Positions 34,975-48,375 are shown, counted from the first letter of the stretch. The stretch is DNA of 64,000 nt from Epiperipatus broadwayi (GCA_028023455.1 JAQFVV010000987.1:72001-136000), one strand, 5' to 3'. Notes: generated by a model not told the origin, from the letters alone. Numbers and translations are program-made.

Positions 34975-36785
34975 ACTTCCTTATAATTTAAAGATGCTTA
35001 ATAATCAAAGGTAAGTGCAACTTTTGAATCATAATGAGAAGCCACAACCCCTTCAACCACATGCTGACATTTAGTCACATATATACAATAGTATGATCAG
35101 GCTATCCTTGGTCATGACTGTAATTGACTTATTGGCCTAATCATTAACTATGATGAGCATACTGATGGACATTATCATCTTACAGCCTATTACTACTAAT
35201 GTTAGCACCACACAGTAATATTTCCTGCTCATCATATGGGTATAAACACACACAACTCAACTACACCCGAATATTTATCAGTTCTGATGTGACATATTAT
35301 TAAAGACCAGAACAGTTCCACTAGCAACCTAGTTTTAAACCTATATCTTTTGAAGAGATAATGTCAGTTCTGAATCATAGATCTTGGATTTTTAAAACTC
35401 AGTGGTAATGTTGTACTTCTTATCTAACTTTGTGAAATGCCTAAATGAAAAGTAACAAAGCAGAACAGTTATAACAATAATAATAACAGTTTATTTCAGT
35501 ATCAATGTGCAAGTAGTATTTAACCCTCTCAAACTACTAGCATAAAACAATCATATTAAAGAAAACTAAATAGATAATGCACACACATCTAATTATAAAG
35601 TACCTATCTATACAACATTTAGACCTAAATTAGTATAGTTGATAATTAACAATTTAGAGAAAGATAAAAAAATATTTATACACATTTTATAAGTATATTG
35701 AAAAGTATATAGTTTATCTTATTTTAGTTCTTATATTTAGTCATTTTGTATTTAAATCAGGCCATTTGTCCATTTATAATATTCCTTGTGACAATTTTTA
35801 TTTTGTTTTCCTTCACAGAGCACTGATATATATTTCTTATTTAATCACAGTTTAAAAATGAATTCTTCATTCACTATTTATTGCTATGCAGATTATACTT
35901 ATTCAAATTTATCCATGTGGTTTTTTAATCTTCTTTCAAAAGAAGTGTGACTTCTTCAAAGTTTAATAAACTAGATGTGACATTTCCAATGATCAATCTG
36001 TAGTTCTCTGTCAATTGTTTTCTTTTTCCTAGGTAAGGCAAGTTTAGCTATCTTTATATGATAGAACAAGAGTGAGAGCAATTCAGTTTCCATTTCCATG
36101 CCAGGTTATTCAGTTAGCCATACCTCCTTCTTCTTTCATGGAGCCCTGTGCAGTTGAAGGATAAACTGCTTAAGTTTCTAACAAGCTATTGGTTTAATAT
36201 TTATTGTAAGTCCATACAAAAGCATTGCATAGTTGATTTAAATTGCACACTTTTTTATTTATTTTTTAGTGCATATATGCGAGTCCATACTCATATTCAC
36301 TTCAAACTTTAGATTGGTCTGACTAGCCTGATCATACTGACTAGATGCGGTGCTGAGCCTACGACTGCCTTTTTATAGACTAATTGCATTCATTCTATCT
36401 CTAGAGTGTGTTTATCAATAAATAGTTTTAATAAAAAAAATCCTCTTTACAATCATAATCAAAGTCCATTTTTTAATAAAAACATAGGGAAAAAAAAAAG
36501 ATTTATCATGATTGAAAATAGAAAAGAGAAAACAAAAAAATAATATACATTTTTATTCTTTTAGTACTACAAACTTATTCATTTTAAAATAAAATTTTGA
36601 TAAATTGAAAGTTAATTCAAACTTCCTTCATGGATAACTTTTAATTAAACTTTTCTTTCCCCCTTTCCAAAACTAATTTTTATAATCAGTTAACAAAATC
36701 TTTTTTTCCCCATTTATTTTTGTGTAGAATATTTGTTTGAGAGACTATCTAATTGAAACTATAAACACAGCACTGAAATAAACAT
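34975..36785. other. Gene-free AT-rich DNA
   Basis: A repeat scrap at 35205-35240 (cagtaatatttcctgctcat) is shared with 56440-56460. No reading frame with homology. Confidence 0.4.
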
Positions 36786-36794
36786 TTCATTTAA

Positions 36795-37201
36795 TGAGGT
36801 TTTATTTTGTTTATTTATTTATCTACATGTCTACTTGCCTAACAATCTATTTATTTACCTACCTATCTATCATCTGCTTGCCTACTGACCTATCTATCTA
36901 TCAGTCTGTCTACCCAACTAAATACCTATCTATCTTCCTCCCTTTCTATTTATCTTCCAAGCTACATGTTAATCTATCTATCTATCTGCCTACCTACCTC
37001 CCTACCTACCTGTCTGTCTGTTTGTCTACCTACCTACCTACCTACCTACCTTTCTATCTATCTATCGACTGACCTACCTATCAACCTACCTACCTGCCTA
37101 TCTATCTACCTACCTACCTACCTACCTACCTACCTACCTACCTACCTACCTACCTACCTACCTACCTACCTACCTACCTACCTACCTACCTACCTACCTA
37201 C

Positions 37202-37231
<30 letters not shown>
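36795..37231 (+). repeat. TACC/TATC tetranucleotide array
   Basis: Imperfect ctac/ctat units from 36820 become a pure (CTAC)n tract at about 37100-37202, then (CTAT)n to 37231. The 92- and 105-residue frames here are translations of this array (YLPTYLPT...) and not genes. Confidence 0.95.
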
Positions 37232-37232
<1 letters not shown>

Positions 37233-37299
37233 ATTTTTTCCATAAAGCAATTGAAACAGAAAAAATATGCTGTACTAGAATAGAAGTTTTAAGAACCCT

Positions 37300-37672
37300 A
37301 AGACAACGGTCGGCACCAGGTTTTCTGCCGCGATCCATTGGTGATTTTAATGGTCCGCAAAGAAATCCAGATATTATTTAGCTCATTTAATCAAACTTTT
37401 AAATAAAAAATAAATTTTGTTTAAGCTGTATTATTATATGTAAAATAGAACAAGAACATAATATTGCTAATTGATTTTTTACAAAATTCTACTGGGTCTA
37501 GCAAAATATCTATCTCAAAGGAGTTAGCGCCATAGAAAAAGTAACAAAATAAGAATACCCAAAATTATTAATATATAAATGTATATTATACTCAATGCTC
37601 GTTTTAATTCGCTCCTTTAAAAATTATGTTAGTGGTCCACAATATCTAAAAGGTTGCCGACCGCTGATCTAA
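37300..37672. mobile_element. hAT-like MITE, about 365 bp
   Basis: The left end caacggtcggcaccaggttt and right end (reverse) cagcggtcggcaacctttt form terminal inverted repeats of the hAT type. Flanks ccctaaga and atctaaga agree at 6 of 8 positions, as an aged 8-bp target duplication would. The inner blocks ggtccgca and gtggtccaca are also inverted. No transposase. Confidence 0.75.
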
Positions 37673-37679
37673 GATATTG

Positions 37680-38470
37680 CACACTAAAAAAAAAAGATGG
37701 AGTTTAATAAAAATGGATATATTTATCTAAGTTTAAAGTTTATATTTGGCTAAAAATAATATGATAATCACTAAAGTGGACGGTGCAAGCTATATAATTT
37801 GCAAGAAATTTGGTGATTGTAGATTAAATTACAATAAATAGTATTCTATACACTTCATTTACCATTTAAATAGAATTCGAAATTAGACAATCATTAAAAA
37901 ATATTGGTTGCGTAGTATTCAAAGAATTAATACAAATATTTTTAGCACGCCATTAAGTCTGTATTACGTACACTTTAACGCTATTTCTTTATGTGAACAA
38001 AAAAATTTTGATAATAAATGAAACTGCTAACTTTATTAGAATTACAGGGCAAAGAAATTTTTTATAGATATTATGAAATTAATTATTTTAAAAGCAGTTA
38101 AGGATTAATTTAGCATTTGATTTGTAAAAACCAATATTGGTGCGTTTGAATTATTTTTCATAGAAATTTAATTACAACCACAAAATAAAAATCATAAAAT
38201 ATCGCGCAGGAGAACAGTTAAACCGCTAGAGTTTATGGATTAATTGTTTAATTGCATGCAGAATATTGCTGATATTTTTTAATTAGTTTTACTTAATTTA
38301 TTTATTAACAAAATTTCCATTTGTCTCACAGGAAATAATAAACAGTAACTTTTCTTTTTTTAATTTATTTATCTATTTTTTGCCTCCATGTATTTTTTTT
38401 TTTTGTAAAGACATATATATATTCGAATGATTTTATTTGCTCGAAAATTCATAAAAAGTTTGTGCGACTG
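37680..38470. other. Gene-free AT-rich DNA
   Basis: No homology was recognised; 37690-37790 weakly resembles the non-ribozyme part of family B. Confidence 0.35.
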
Positions 38471-38545
38471 AAATGCCAACACAGGACTCCGTATTTTAAA
38501 GTCTGATATTTTATCACTACGCTAAACTCCGTAGGACAAATATAT
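38470..38545 (-). repeat. tRNA-derived SINE fragment
   Basis: The minus strand reads gtcctacggagtttagcgta gtg, resembling a tRNA A box, with an agactttaaaatac anticodon-arm-like part after it. The block gtcct-gcgNagtttagNgta is shared with 48290-48375. The B box is weak here. Confidence 0.45.
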
Positions 38546-39068
38546 ATATATGTATTTTAATGACAAGTGATAGCAAATCACTTTTTCACGTGTTGACAAT
38601 TTAAAAGGACTACCCTTTGGTCTTTGTCAGAAAAACTTGCAACGAAGTAGTTATTTTACTTTTATGGCCCAAAGGGTTTATAAGGCACGATTTTCTAACT
38701 GATGTAATTTAGGCCATGTTCAAAGTAAATCAGATATAAACCAGCATTATTAATTTGAACGCATAGTAAATAATACCATGATAAGAACTAGATATGCGTC
38801 TTTATAAATACTAATTATTGTATAAGTTCTATGACTTGCTTTCCCCTAAAAAGCTGCAGTTAGCTAAGCAGTTGGGGAGCTATGACCAAATCATTGGTTC
38901 ATCATTGGCGGTAGTATCCTAGCATATCAATATTTATAGTAACAATTCTTTGCTGATTTAAGTTGGAAATCATTTATTAAATAAGAAGAGCCTTGAGATT
39001 ATCAGTCTACCAATAACCATGATCTGGATTTGAATTTAAGTTGAGAAAACTTAATTTTTTTTTTATCA

Positions 39069-39418
39069 AGGTTAAGATTTTTATAGCCAACCCAGATCTT
39101 ACTTTTCTTATCAAGCAATGAAACAAATATAGAAACTGCACAAACTCTTATCACTTGGTAGTTGAAAAAGCTGGTAATATTGCCTTCTTTTTTTACTATT
39201 TCTCTATGACATTATGTCATAAAGATTCTACAGCGAGGTAATCAGGTTAAGATTTTTATAGCCAACCCAGATCTTACTTTTCTTATCAAGCAATGAAACA
39301 AATATAGAAACTGCACAAACTCTTATCACTTGGTAGTTGAAAAAGCTGGTAATATTGCCTTCTTTTTTTACTATTTCTCTATGACATTATGTCATAAAGA
39401 TTCTACAGCGAGGTAATT
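39069..39418. repeat. Exact 175-bp tandem duplication
   Basis: 39069-39243 and 39244-39418 look identical base for base, beginning aggttaagatttttatag and ending cagcgaggtaat. Absence of differences implies a very recent event or an assembly artefact. Confidence 0.9.
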
Positions 39419-39577
39419 ACAGCTCTTTTATATCCTTTGTCATTTATTTAGAAAATCTTTGTTTATGGCTTTGTCTGAACTAATATTGAGGATTAAACTT
39501 TCAAGTAAAAATATATCAAATATTTCATTGTTAGGAAATTCATAATAAATTTGAACATCACAAATGATAGAAGTGTT

Positions 39578-39640
39578 TACAATCCATGGACCTTGAATTC
39601 GAGGACCTGCACTGTACCACTGCACTAAATCATGCAGAAC
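39578..39640 (-). repeat. tRNA-derived SINE head
   Basis: The minus strand reads tttagtgcagtggtacagtg (A-box-like), ggtcctcgaattcaaggtcc (B-box-like). It shares its end block with the trimer at 108-480. Confidence 0.45.
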
Positions 39641-39644
39641 ACCT

Positions 39645-41955
39645 TTATTTAATGCTGAAGAGTATAAATAGTGAGAGTATACATTATTACTGCATATACT
39701 TGGTGAAGATTTATAGTCATATTCTTGTTTCACTCTCTAGGAAAAACAGCAAATATCTATTTACTGATTATTAGTTGGATGACTAGCCAAATAGACTATG
39801 TTTGCATGTAGCTTGTTTAACATGAATTGCAAACCTATAACTGAATAACTTTGCTCAATATAATAGACCAACTCAACCCACTGACTATCTGACTATCTAC
39901 AAAATACACTAAGTTCTCTAATATAATTAGGAAGAATCTGGAAAACATATTGACATTCCTTACAGGTGTATGAAATTCAGATACAGTAAAGTATCAGTTT
40001 GAAATATTGGTTACAGGGTTAAAAATTGATTTGATGTCAGGATGAATGCAGATAGTATATGTACGATTATTGTACTGAAACATTGCTTTATTTAATGATT
40101 TATTGAATTAATAAAAGCCAAGAATATAGCGAAGTTAACATCAAACTTAAGAGTTAAATAAGACTCTAAGAATATAGTAGGTGGTGCATATATAAAATCA
40201 TCTAGAAAGTATTAACGCAGCTAGCTGAGAACTTCGCTGGAATGGTAAAATCACGAAAGTATTGTTATTATTATAATCGTAAGAACATTGATATAGATTG
40301 TATGTATGTATGATAGTGATTAAGCTAAGTACCGATTTCTTAACATTTGAAAAGTAACTTGATTGCGAGAAGGCAAGCAATACTTAAAATATCTCCACTG
40401 TAAAGCACAAGGTGAAAACATATTAGGTTAAAATAATTAATGGGAAATTATTAATTTTATTATCGAAGAATTATCTTTAGGATTAATAGGGTAATTAGAA
40501 AATAAATCAGTAATTGAAAGCGTTAAGAATTGGGAGAGAAATTTAATGGTCTCTATATCTTAATTGAAAAAAAAAAAATGATGAAGGTAAATATTATCGT
40601 TATATATTGTTTTTTTTTTTTTTATTATTACTCCATGGGAATTGTGATTCCCTAGTGAGTAAGAATTAAATAAGATTGTATTCTATCTATAACATCCCAA
40701 AATGAGCAGTTTATTTAGGTTTTTTTTTATCATACGGTTGAAGAACAGGGCAAAGCCATTGGAATTATGTAAATAATGTAAATATTATTTTATTGATTTA
40801 TATTTGATAATAAAAATTGTTGTTTTTAAAATAAGATTTGTGTAAGTCTCAATGTTTTGTGGTCTATTACAATCTAGAAATTTCAAATCCAATCATGAGT
40901 CAATACATTATTATTTATATCTAGAGCTATTTATTAAATCACGCCAGGTAGAATTTATTTAAATGGTTAATTTTCTAAGCTTATGTAGCACTGCAAGGTT
41001 TAAATTACCGATTTTCTGGAAATCATTTAGTATATTTAAAGTATAAATTATGAATTGCGGGATGGTTATTGGGTGATTGTGAATGCAGTGGGTGGGCATA
41101 AAATCATTTCCCCATCCGCTGTATTCAAACTCCTTCCTTGATAAACTTCTTAAGAATTTTTCTTTAGTTATTAAAGTATTTATAATATGTTATTTCCACA
41201 ATTTAATGTAAGCTTAATAATATATTAGAGCTTTAGTGTAAGTGGACATTGCCTATGTTAAAATCAGCCGAGGTCAGCTGCGGAGGTAATCATGGAGAAG
41301 AGTGTTTATCATCAATAATCAATAGCAACTTGTTCGACTTCCAGACCTTATTGTTCTAAAACCCTGAGAAGAGATTATCATAGGTGAAAAATGAGATAGT
41401 ACAATGAAAAATTGAGAGTAAAAGAGATAGTAGCACAAAGGACTTATGAATGTGAGAATGATGGAGGGATGGATCAGGAAGGTGGAAATGGGCATGGAAT
41501 TATTTATAATCTGAAACAAATTTTAATTGTGACTTTAATGGGTAATGGATGGGGAGTATGCTGAGAGTATAAATTGTAATGGGAGTGGAGCTTAAAGTTT
41601 CTTCTCTTTAATAAATACGAATTTCCAAGAGTATGAGCATTATTTTTTTTTTTACAGCGCTCTCAGTGCTTTCTCCGTTTATTGATTATTTATTAAATCC
41701 TTCGTTAGAGATTGATATTAGAAATTATTAAATAAATGATTGAAATAAGGTTTATCCTAAATATCTTATTGAAGTTGCAATTTGGTGCCCTGGCAAATAT
41801 TCTTACTATTATTCTATCCCATCGCCATCGATCTTGAGGGAGGCCTCGTGAGAGATGGGTTGTTGGTTCGGTATTATCATTCGGCGGCTGTAATAAATAA
41901 ATAAATATTGCAACTGAGCTGAGCTGTGTAAACACTATGAACTGTATAATATAAA
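39645..41955. other. Gene-free DNA
   Basis: Slightly less AT-rich around 41040-41900, but no frame with homology. Homopolymer T at 40610-40621 and 41645-41654. Frames at 41319-41519 and 41705-41935 (minus) show no domain. Confidence 0.4.
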
Positions 41956-41957
41956 AA

Positions 41958-42030
41958 GGTTATAATATATATGTAATGTATGCGGGATTCGAACTCAGAC
42001 TTTCACACTACCCTCAACTCCACTTTGAAT
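41958..42030 (-). repeat. tRNA-derived SINE fragment with good B box
   Basis: The minus strand carries gagttcgaatcccgc (41981-41995), an almost perfect Pol III B box, preceded by gttgagggtagtgtgaaagt. A degenerate A box lies upstream. Confidence 0.5.
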
Positions 42031-42034
42031 TTAT

Positions 42035-43550
42035 TGAACAATGAGTATTCAGTCTTTATATTTGGGAGTCATAAATATCCAGCTGGTGATGGAAAAAGAG
42101 TATGAGCTAAACGTTTGCTTTGTCTAGGATGCCAAAAACGAATTCACTATGTCTCTGTCTATATATATATAATGTATTTATAGGACTCTTAATTTAAAAT
42201 AGCCTTATTGTTTATTAGTGTAGATAAAAAGTCATTAATATTAATTAATCTCGGAGCTTGACGCGATGATATTTAGTATAATTTTTTCCGACTTAATGGG
42301 TATATTGTCATTAATCATAAAGAATGATAATTTAAAAACTAATTAACTGGTCTGGAAATGGAATGATGTTGGAGAGCGATGTAATGTTTTGCCGTGACTA
42401 TTGTCTTATCTCCTGTTTTTGAAGTATTTTTTAGGTCAACAATTTGTTTAGATAAAAACTTCTATATAAAATAAATACAGTTTTGAAGGTTAAGGACTTT
42501 AAATAAATTGAAAGTCGTATACATTTTTAACAAACGTTTTTTTTATCTTTGATGCTTCTAGCTTTCCTTTGTTACTCTCCCTCCCTCACTATTTCCACCC
42601 CCTCCTCCAATTTTTTTTTTTAAATAAATAAAAAACATTTCAAATTTTAGATTTTTGATGTTCTATTTCATGTGACTTTTAATAAATGTTTATTCCATAC
42701 GTAAATTTGTGATGCGTTCTAATCTTTGAAAAATATTAGAATGATTTTAGCAGAATTCTTTTTTATGTAATTTGATATTTCGTTCTTACATCAATCTTCA
42801 GTAAATTGTACAATATACAAAATTATAATATGTAGGAACGGGTTTTAGTAACCTTAATAAGCTATGTTCACTTAAATAAAAACTATATTATATATGTATG
42901 TTAAATTTTTTGTTCGATGATAGGTTTGCACTTTAATACTATGACAAAGTAATTGGTCATTGACCTTGCTCGCTGCTCTCTTAAAATAATATATTCATTT
43001 TACATCATAATATTTAACACTATCTAATAAATAAATAAATATAACTTTGTCATTTAAAAATAAAACTCTTAACTGAAGCCAAAACTATTTTTTTATTATT
43101 TTATTTTGCAGATTGTAATTGAAATAAGTGGAATATATTTTTTATTTTAAAGAAAATAACCCCCAAAATACCGTATTAATTAAAGATTCATTGACAATTA
43201 TATATACATTTCTGGGCACTGTATGTTAATGTATATATAATATATTTGAAGTGGTAAAGAAGCATACAAATTTGACTGGTGGGATTTTTAATTTGAATCG
43301 ATTACAAAACAAAAAACAAGAACTTCATAAATTTTGGCTTCTGGTTTTACGACAGGCGATAATTTATATATTTTGGGATCTTTTTATATAGAAAGATGAA
43401 CATAGATATTAATGTGCAATACAGACTCGATGTACTTCTGTTCTTTTTAACAACTTAAAATATAAGGTATTGTATAATAGTCATATAATACTGCAAGCTA
43501 ATTATATATAGAGTGCTAATTACCTCATTTGTTGTATAGGAGCGAAATTT
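42035..43550. other. Gene-free AT-rich DNA
   Basis: No homology was recognised; C-rich piece at 42578-42610, (AAAT)-like run at 43027-43040. Confidence 0.4.
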
Positions 43551-43559
43551 GAATATTAT

Positions 43560-43880
43560 ATTTACATAATATAAAGGCATTAGAAGATTTTTATGGAAGG
43601 ATGCTTCATAAAATTCTAAAAATACAATGATAAGTTCAGAAGATCAACTCTCATATTTTCATGGGGAAGACAGACTCTATTTACATTATAAAATTATCTC
43701 AAAGATATTCTAAGGAAGTGCATCATTCTGAATGAGAGGATATGGCTAAGGATAGAATACAAGGCAGTATTGCAATTGAACATGATGTTGAAATCTTTTA
43801 AAGTTTATTGCAGAAGGAGTTAAAAGATAGCATCATAAAATATCAAATAAGGAGACTAATTGGATTGACATGTTTTCTTT
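43560..43880 (+). pseudogene. LINE ORF2 C-terminal fragment
   Basis: The plus strand shows ALEDFYGRMLHKILKI and, in another frame, GKRQLYLHYKDYLKDILRKC, matching the tail block G..rL.YkD.lK..LkkC also seen at 53330-53370. Many stops. Confidence 0.55.
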
Positions 43881-43943
43881 GTGGATACACTTGTATTTCA
43901 TAGATTGTTTTGTATAATCATTATAAAACTGATTTCAAATGTA

Positions 43944-44236
<293 letters not shown>

Positions 44237-44259
44237 GAAGGAGGAGGAGGGATTTTTTT

Positions 44260-45930
44260 GATTTATTTTGAAAAAACAGTAAATGAAATTTTAATTTTAA
44301 TTAGTAAATGGCTATCATATGATTGACTGCCAGTAAACTTGACTAAGACAAAAAAGTAAAAAAAAATTTTAACATGGGTACAATCTTTTTTCTGTCAATG
44401 TTATTATTTTCAGCAAATATATATTGGATCTTCATAATATGTGTACTTCTTTTAATACTCCTTTTGCAAGTAATTCTTATTATTTGGGAATTTATATTGA
44501 TTTCAGATATATCACATTATACAAGTTAAAAATATGTTCTTTTATTTAGAAAATTTCTTTTTAGATCAGCTTTGGTTTTTATTTATATTATCTGATATCA
44601 GAACATTTATGCTATAATACCTGAATATAGAATCACTTTCTTCTTATGTTGTGTCTTCTTACTTTTACAAAATTATATCTTGTATATTATTTTTGATAGA
44701 TATTTTCTGTTCAAGATAGATACAGAGATTTATAATTATGACTTTCTATTTTAAATATTTGTTTATTATGCAAATTTAAACCGCTGTTGCAATTTTTTTC
44801 AAAGAATCTACATGATAGTAAGTTTATTCTTATCTTAATATATGAATACAATAGAACCATAAAGTATATTTTAATTACATGCTATCTTCTCCCAAAAATG
44901 TAACAAACAAAAATATAAATAAACAAACAAAAAAACATTAAAATCCACAAATTTTACAATTTTCAACAGCCATTTATCCATCTCTGAGTGCCCTTGTTTT
45001 TTGTTTTAAAAAATTAAATTTGTAAATAAATTTTATAATATACAAGTAGTTATTTTCCCATCTCAGAGTGATGTACACAATTATATATCTATTTTTCCTT
45101 TATTTTCCGCTCTGAATTTGATGTGCTGCATTTTATATAAAAAATATTTCCTAAGAGTAATGTTAAAAGTGTGACAAAATTTTAAAACATACTTAAAATT
45201 AATACTTATTTAAAATAATTAGAGAGATCATAATTTCTTGATAAAGAGACTAATCTATTATGATTCTGTAATTAAAAAAAGTTATTGAAAAAAAAAAAGG
45301 AATATTTCCCAGAGAATATTTAATAGAGCGAAGGACATTTCACTGTTTATCTTAAAAATAAAAATATGGTCATTAGTTCTTATTCTTATTGTTTCATGAG
45401 TGATCACACATACCATAAAATATTTAAAAAGCTGTTTCTTCAATTTATTATTTTGTTTATACTATAATTTTGATTTAAAGCACCTGTTATATATATGTGC
45501 ATGTTGAAAAGTAATGCATGCTTGCAGTTCAATAAACAATACATATTCTATTCTAATCTATGTTTATCAACAAAATGGGTTATTATACACTATTTATGTT
45601 TTAACATGAGGAAACCTGGAACAAAATACAGCATAATTTGCCAATCCACTATGTGTATTTTTTAGATTTAATTAATACTGCAAAATTTAGCTTTAAAAAG
45701 GTGTTTACAGTTGTAAATGTTAATATTGTTATGTTAATTTTTTCTGCAATTTTATAGATTTGTTTAATTATTTCAAACTGTGTATTTTATTTGTATATTT
45801 TGTTATTGACATTGGCATTGCTCTTCTATGAGCTGGTAATCACCATCATCATCATTCTTATTTCTTTTGGAGAATAGTCATACTCATTTGCAAATGACTT
45901 CTGGCATTGATGATGAAATAATTATTTGAA
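44260..45930. other. Gene-free AT-rich DNA
   Basis: No homology was recognised. Confidence 0.45.
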
Positions 45931-45939
45931 AACATCCAT

Positions 45940-46135
45940 ACTCCCATTTATAAATAAGTATTATATAACACATCCTATTATAAATGTAAAAAAAACCTAG
46001 GAAGAAACCATATATGAAATGGATGAATAGGATAAGAAAGTTTGATAAAGTGATGTAGAGGATAGAAGCTATTGGTTGAAGAAACTGTATTATACTTGGA
46101 GAGATCTTCATTCTTCAATGGATTAATAATAGTTG
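45940..46135 (+). pseudogene. LINE 3' tail fragment, most degraded of three
   Basis: The plus strand reads CKKNLGRNHI..MNRIRKFDKV and ERSSFFNGLI, the same order as RDCKRPRKRP, WMDEIRK and EIFIQQWID in the copy at 46507-46842. Stops throughout. Confidence 0.5.
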
Positions 46136-46439
46136 AAAGTGATATAGTTTAGTCTAATGATAGAACAGCATATTCAATGGTGAAAGACTTCTAAATTACT
46201 CAAGCACTGTATATATTGCAAAAGTTAAGTAGGCAAATCAGATCCTACAGTGAGTAAAATAATAAAAACAGTTTAAACAAATAAATGGATCTTCTATGCT
46301 CAACATAGAATTTGAATTCTGAACAATACATGATTTACAAAACAATTAAACGAATTATTTTTTGTTATTCAATGAATATTCTTTGACATGGTTTGAAATG
46401 CAATATTACATATTTTAAAACATTTATTTCTAACTAGTG

Positions 46440-46865
46440 TAATGTATCTGAGACTTGGGTACTTAATAGAAGAGCAATACAGAGACTTCAGACCACTCAA
46501 AGAAGTATGGAGAGATGTATATTGAGAGTAACAAGAAGAGATGAAAAATGCAATATATGGGTAAGAGAACAAACAGGTGTTACTAACCTCATTGAAAAAA
46601 TTAAAAGACTGAAGTGGAGTTGGGCTGGACATATTGCTAAAAGAGATGATAATAGATGGACAATTGAAATCTTAAACTGGATTCCAAGAGATTGTAAAAG
46701 GCCCAGGAAGAGACCACACGTGAGATGGATGGATGAAATAAGAAAGTGGGTAGGGGTGATATGGAGAAGAGAAGCTAAAGATCAGAGAAAATGGATTGAA
46801 CTTGTAGAGATCTTCATCCAGCAGTGGATTGATAATGGTTGATGATGATGATGATGATGATGAGT
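46440..46865 (+). pseudogene. LINE ORF2 C-terminus with (GAT)n tail
   Basis: A 111-codon open frame begins MERCILRVTRRDEKCNIW and continues with REQTGVTNLIEKIKRLKW, WAGHIAKRDDNRW, RKRPHVRWMDEIRKW and IELVEIFIQQWIDNG before the stop. This is the well-known end of RTE/Jockey-like endonuclease-reverse transcriptases. The preceding piece (46440-46506, TQRSM) is the link to the missing catalytic domain, so the copy is 5'-truncated, the usual result of incomplete target-primed reverse transcription. A GAT repeat (46842-46862) directly follows, as short tandem tails do in this group. Best-preserved LINE end in the window, but not a gene. Confidence 0.85.
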
Positions 46866-46899
46866 GTATCGTTATTTGAGTGTGATATATATATATATG

Positions 46900-47262
46900 A
46901 GTAGAGGAATTTGAATCTAAAATTTTTCAGTCTATATTTGACCTCCACTCCATCTCAAACAACTGATACACATGACCACATACATGCGAAAAAGATAAAT
47001 GATCCCCAAATAGATGTATTTCATGCAGAATTAGCACTCATCAGTTGGGCCAGATCATAATATCCCACACACGCATACAATCAGTTTTCGGTTTATATTA
47101 AGATAGAAATTTCTTAAACTTTACTAGGTAGGCTTTAATCTTCTCACTCATCCAACTATTCAACATCCATTTCATTGAAAAACCAACGATGGAACGCTGA
47201 GAACGCTTATTGGATTTGATATTGTAGTCATACCCATGTAATCACACTCATTATATATATAT
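46900..47262 (-). repeat. Family B copy between two LINE tails
   Basis: Minus-strand copy comprising gagtagaggaatttgaatct, acatgaccacatacatgcga and gataaatgatcccc blocks, then the hammerhead at 47001-47056. TA-rich runs (46891-46902, 47253-47263) flank it on both sides. Confidence 0.65.
47001..47056 (-). ncRNA. Hammerhead ribozyme motif, type I, second well-formed copy
   Basis: Minus strand: CTGATGA (47038-47044) and GAAA intact. Stem II gtgc pairs with gcat around taattct. Stem I has gatc/gatc outside and cccaa against ttggg inside. After GAAA the sequence tacatctatttgggg allows two stem III registers. One (ata/tat) leaves an imperfect first stem I pair; the other (at/at, cleaving after C) leaves a small bulge. 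One base may have been lost relative to 16563-16618. Confidence 0.65.
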
Positions 47263-47265
47263 AAG

Positions 47266-47435
47266 ATTGTAAAAAACCCAGAAGGAGAGCACATGTGAGA
47301 TGGATGGATGAAATAAGGAAGTGTGCAGGGGTGATGTGGAGAAGAGAAGCTAAAGATCGGAGAAGATGGATTGAACTTGGAGAGTCACCTTTATCCTGCA
47401 GTAGACTGATAATGATTGATGATGATGATATACTT
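47266..47435 (+). pseudogene. LINE ORF2 C-terminus, second copy
   Basis: Plus strand: RWMDEIRKCAGVMWRREAKD, RRRWIELGESPLSCSRL, then gatgatgatgata. It starts at the point corresponding to 46688 in the neighbouring copy, so it is a shorter truncation of the same family. Confidence 0.8.
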
Positions 47436-47439
47436 TTTC

Positions 47440-48285
47440 TATTTATTTTATTTGATGTATTACGGCTAATATATGTGAACATACTAAGTGTTTTAAGTGT
47501 GTGTGTATATATATTTATTTATAAAATAGTAATAAAAAACACACAATTACATTTCTATAAAGCTGCTTTATAGAGAAGTAATTATGTGTTTTTTATTAAT
47601 ATTTTTATTTTTCTTTGAGTTAGTTCATATATTTATTATTTTCACATATATTTATTTATAAATATAACTATAATATTTGAGTATTTATATACGTGGCTTT
47701 TTTTAATTACCTTTTACTTCAAACAATTTTTCCCCCTATTTTCTCTTTCTATTTATTAACTTTACAAATGTGAAATGACTTTTTAATAATTCCAATAATT
47801 CTTTTAGACGACTTATTGACTAATCATTTTTTATTTTACCTTGGTGGAAAAACATCAGATGTAAAGTTTTTCTTGTTTTTAATCAAATTCAAGAAGTAAT
47901 TTACTTTTCATAATTGGCTGGATATTATTGATTTGTTTAGTTAAAGATAGTTAAATCAATAGTTTAGTTGTAAATTAAAGATAATTGTTCTATTACTGGA
48001 GAAAGAAAACGAAAATACTTTCATGTTTCTGTAAATTAAAGCTTCTATCGTGGGATCACGTTATATAAGTTGAAATTTCTAATGATAGTATTTAAAGTTA
48101 TATTCTTTTGAATTCGTTATTAAATAACTTTTAAAATTATTTCGATAATTAATTGCTCCAAAAGTTTGGCTTTTAGAAACTTTCAGCTCCATACTCCTCA
48201 GTTTATCATTTTATTAAACATCCCAGGGAAATATAAACTTAATATTTCTATTTTATATTATAAACAATTTAATGAAAAAATTCGA
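47440..48285. other. Gene-free AT-rich DNA
   Basis: No homology was recognised. Confidence 0.45.
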
Positions 48286-48289
48286 AATT

Positions 48290-48375
48290 TGAGTACCAGC
48301 ACTGGAATCGATCCTAGACCCACATTTTCGAATTCGTTACTTTATTAACTATACACTAAACTGCGCAGGACAAAA
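48290..48375 (-). repeat. tRNA-derived SINE with A and B boxes
   Basis: The minus strand has cagtttagtgtatagttaat (A-box region), then ggatcgattcc, a close B-box match, 30-35 bp further on. The anticodon region reads cgaattcg. Related to 38470-38545. Confidence 0.55.

Noticed and set aside
36794-37283. Two open frames of 92 and 105 codons
   Set aside because: Direct translation of the TACC/TATC array (YLPT/YLSI repeats).
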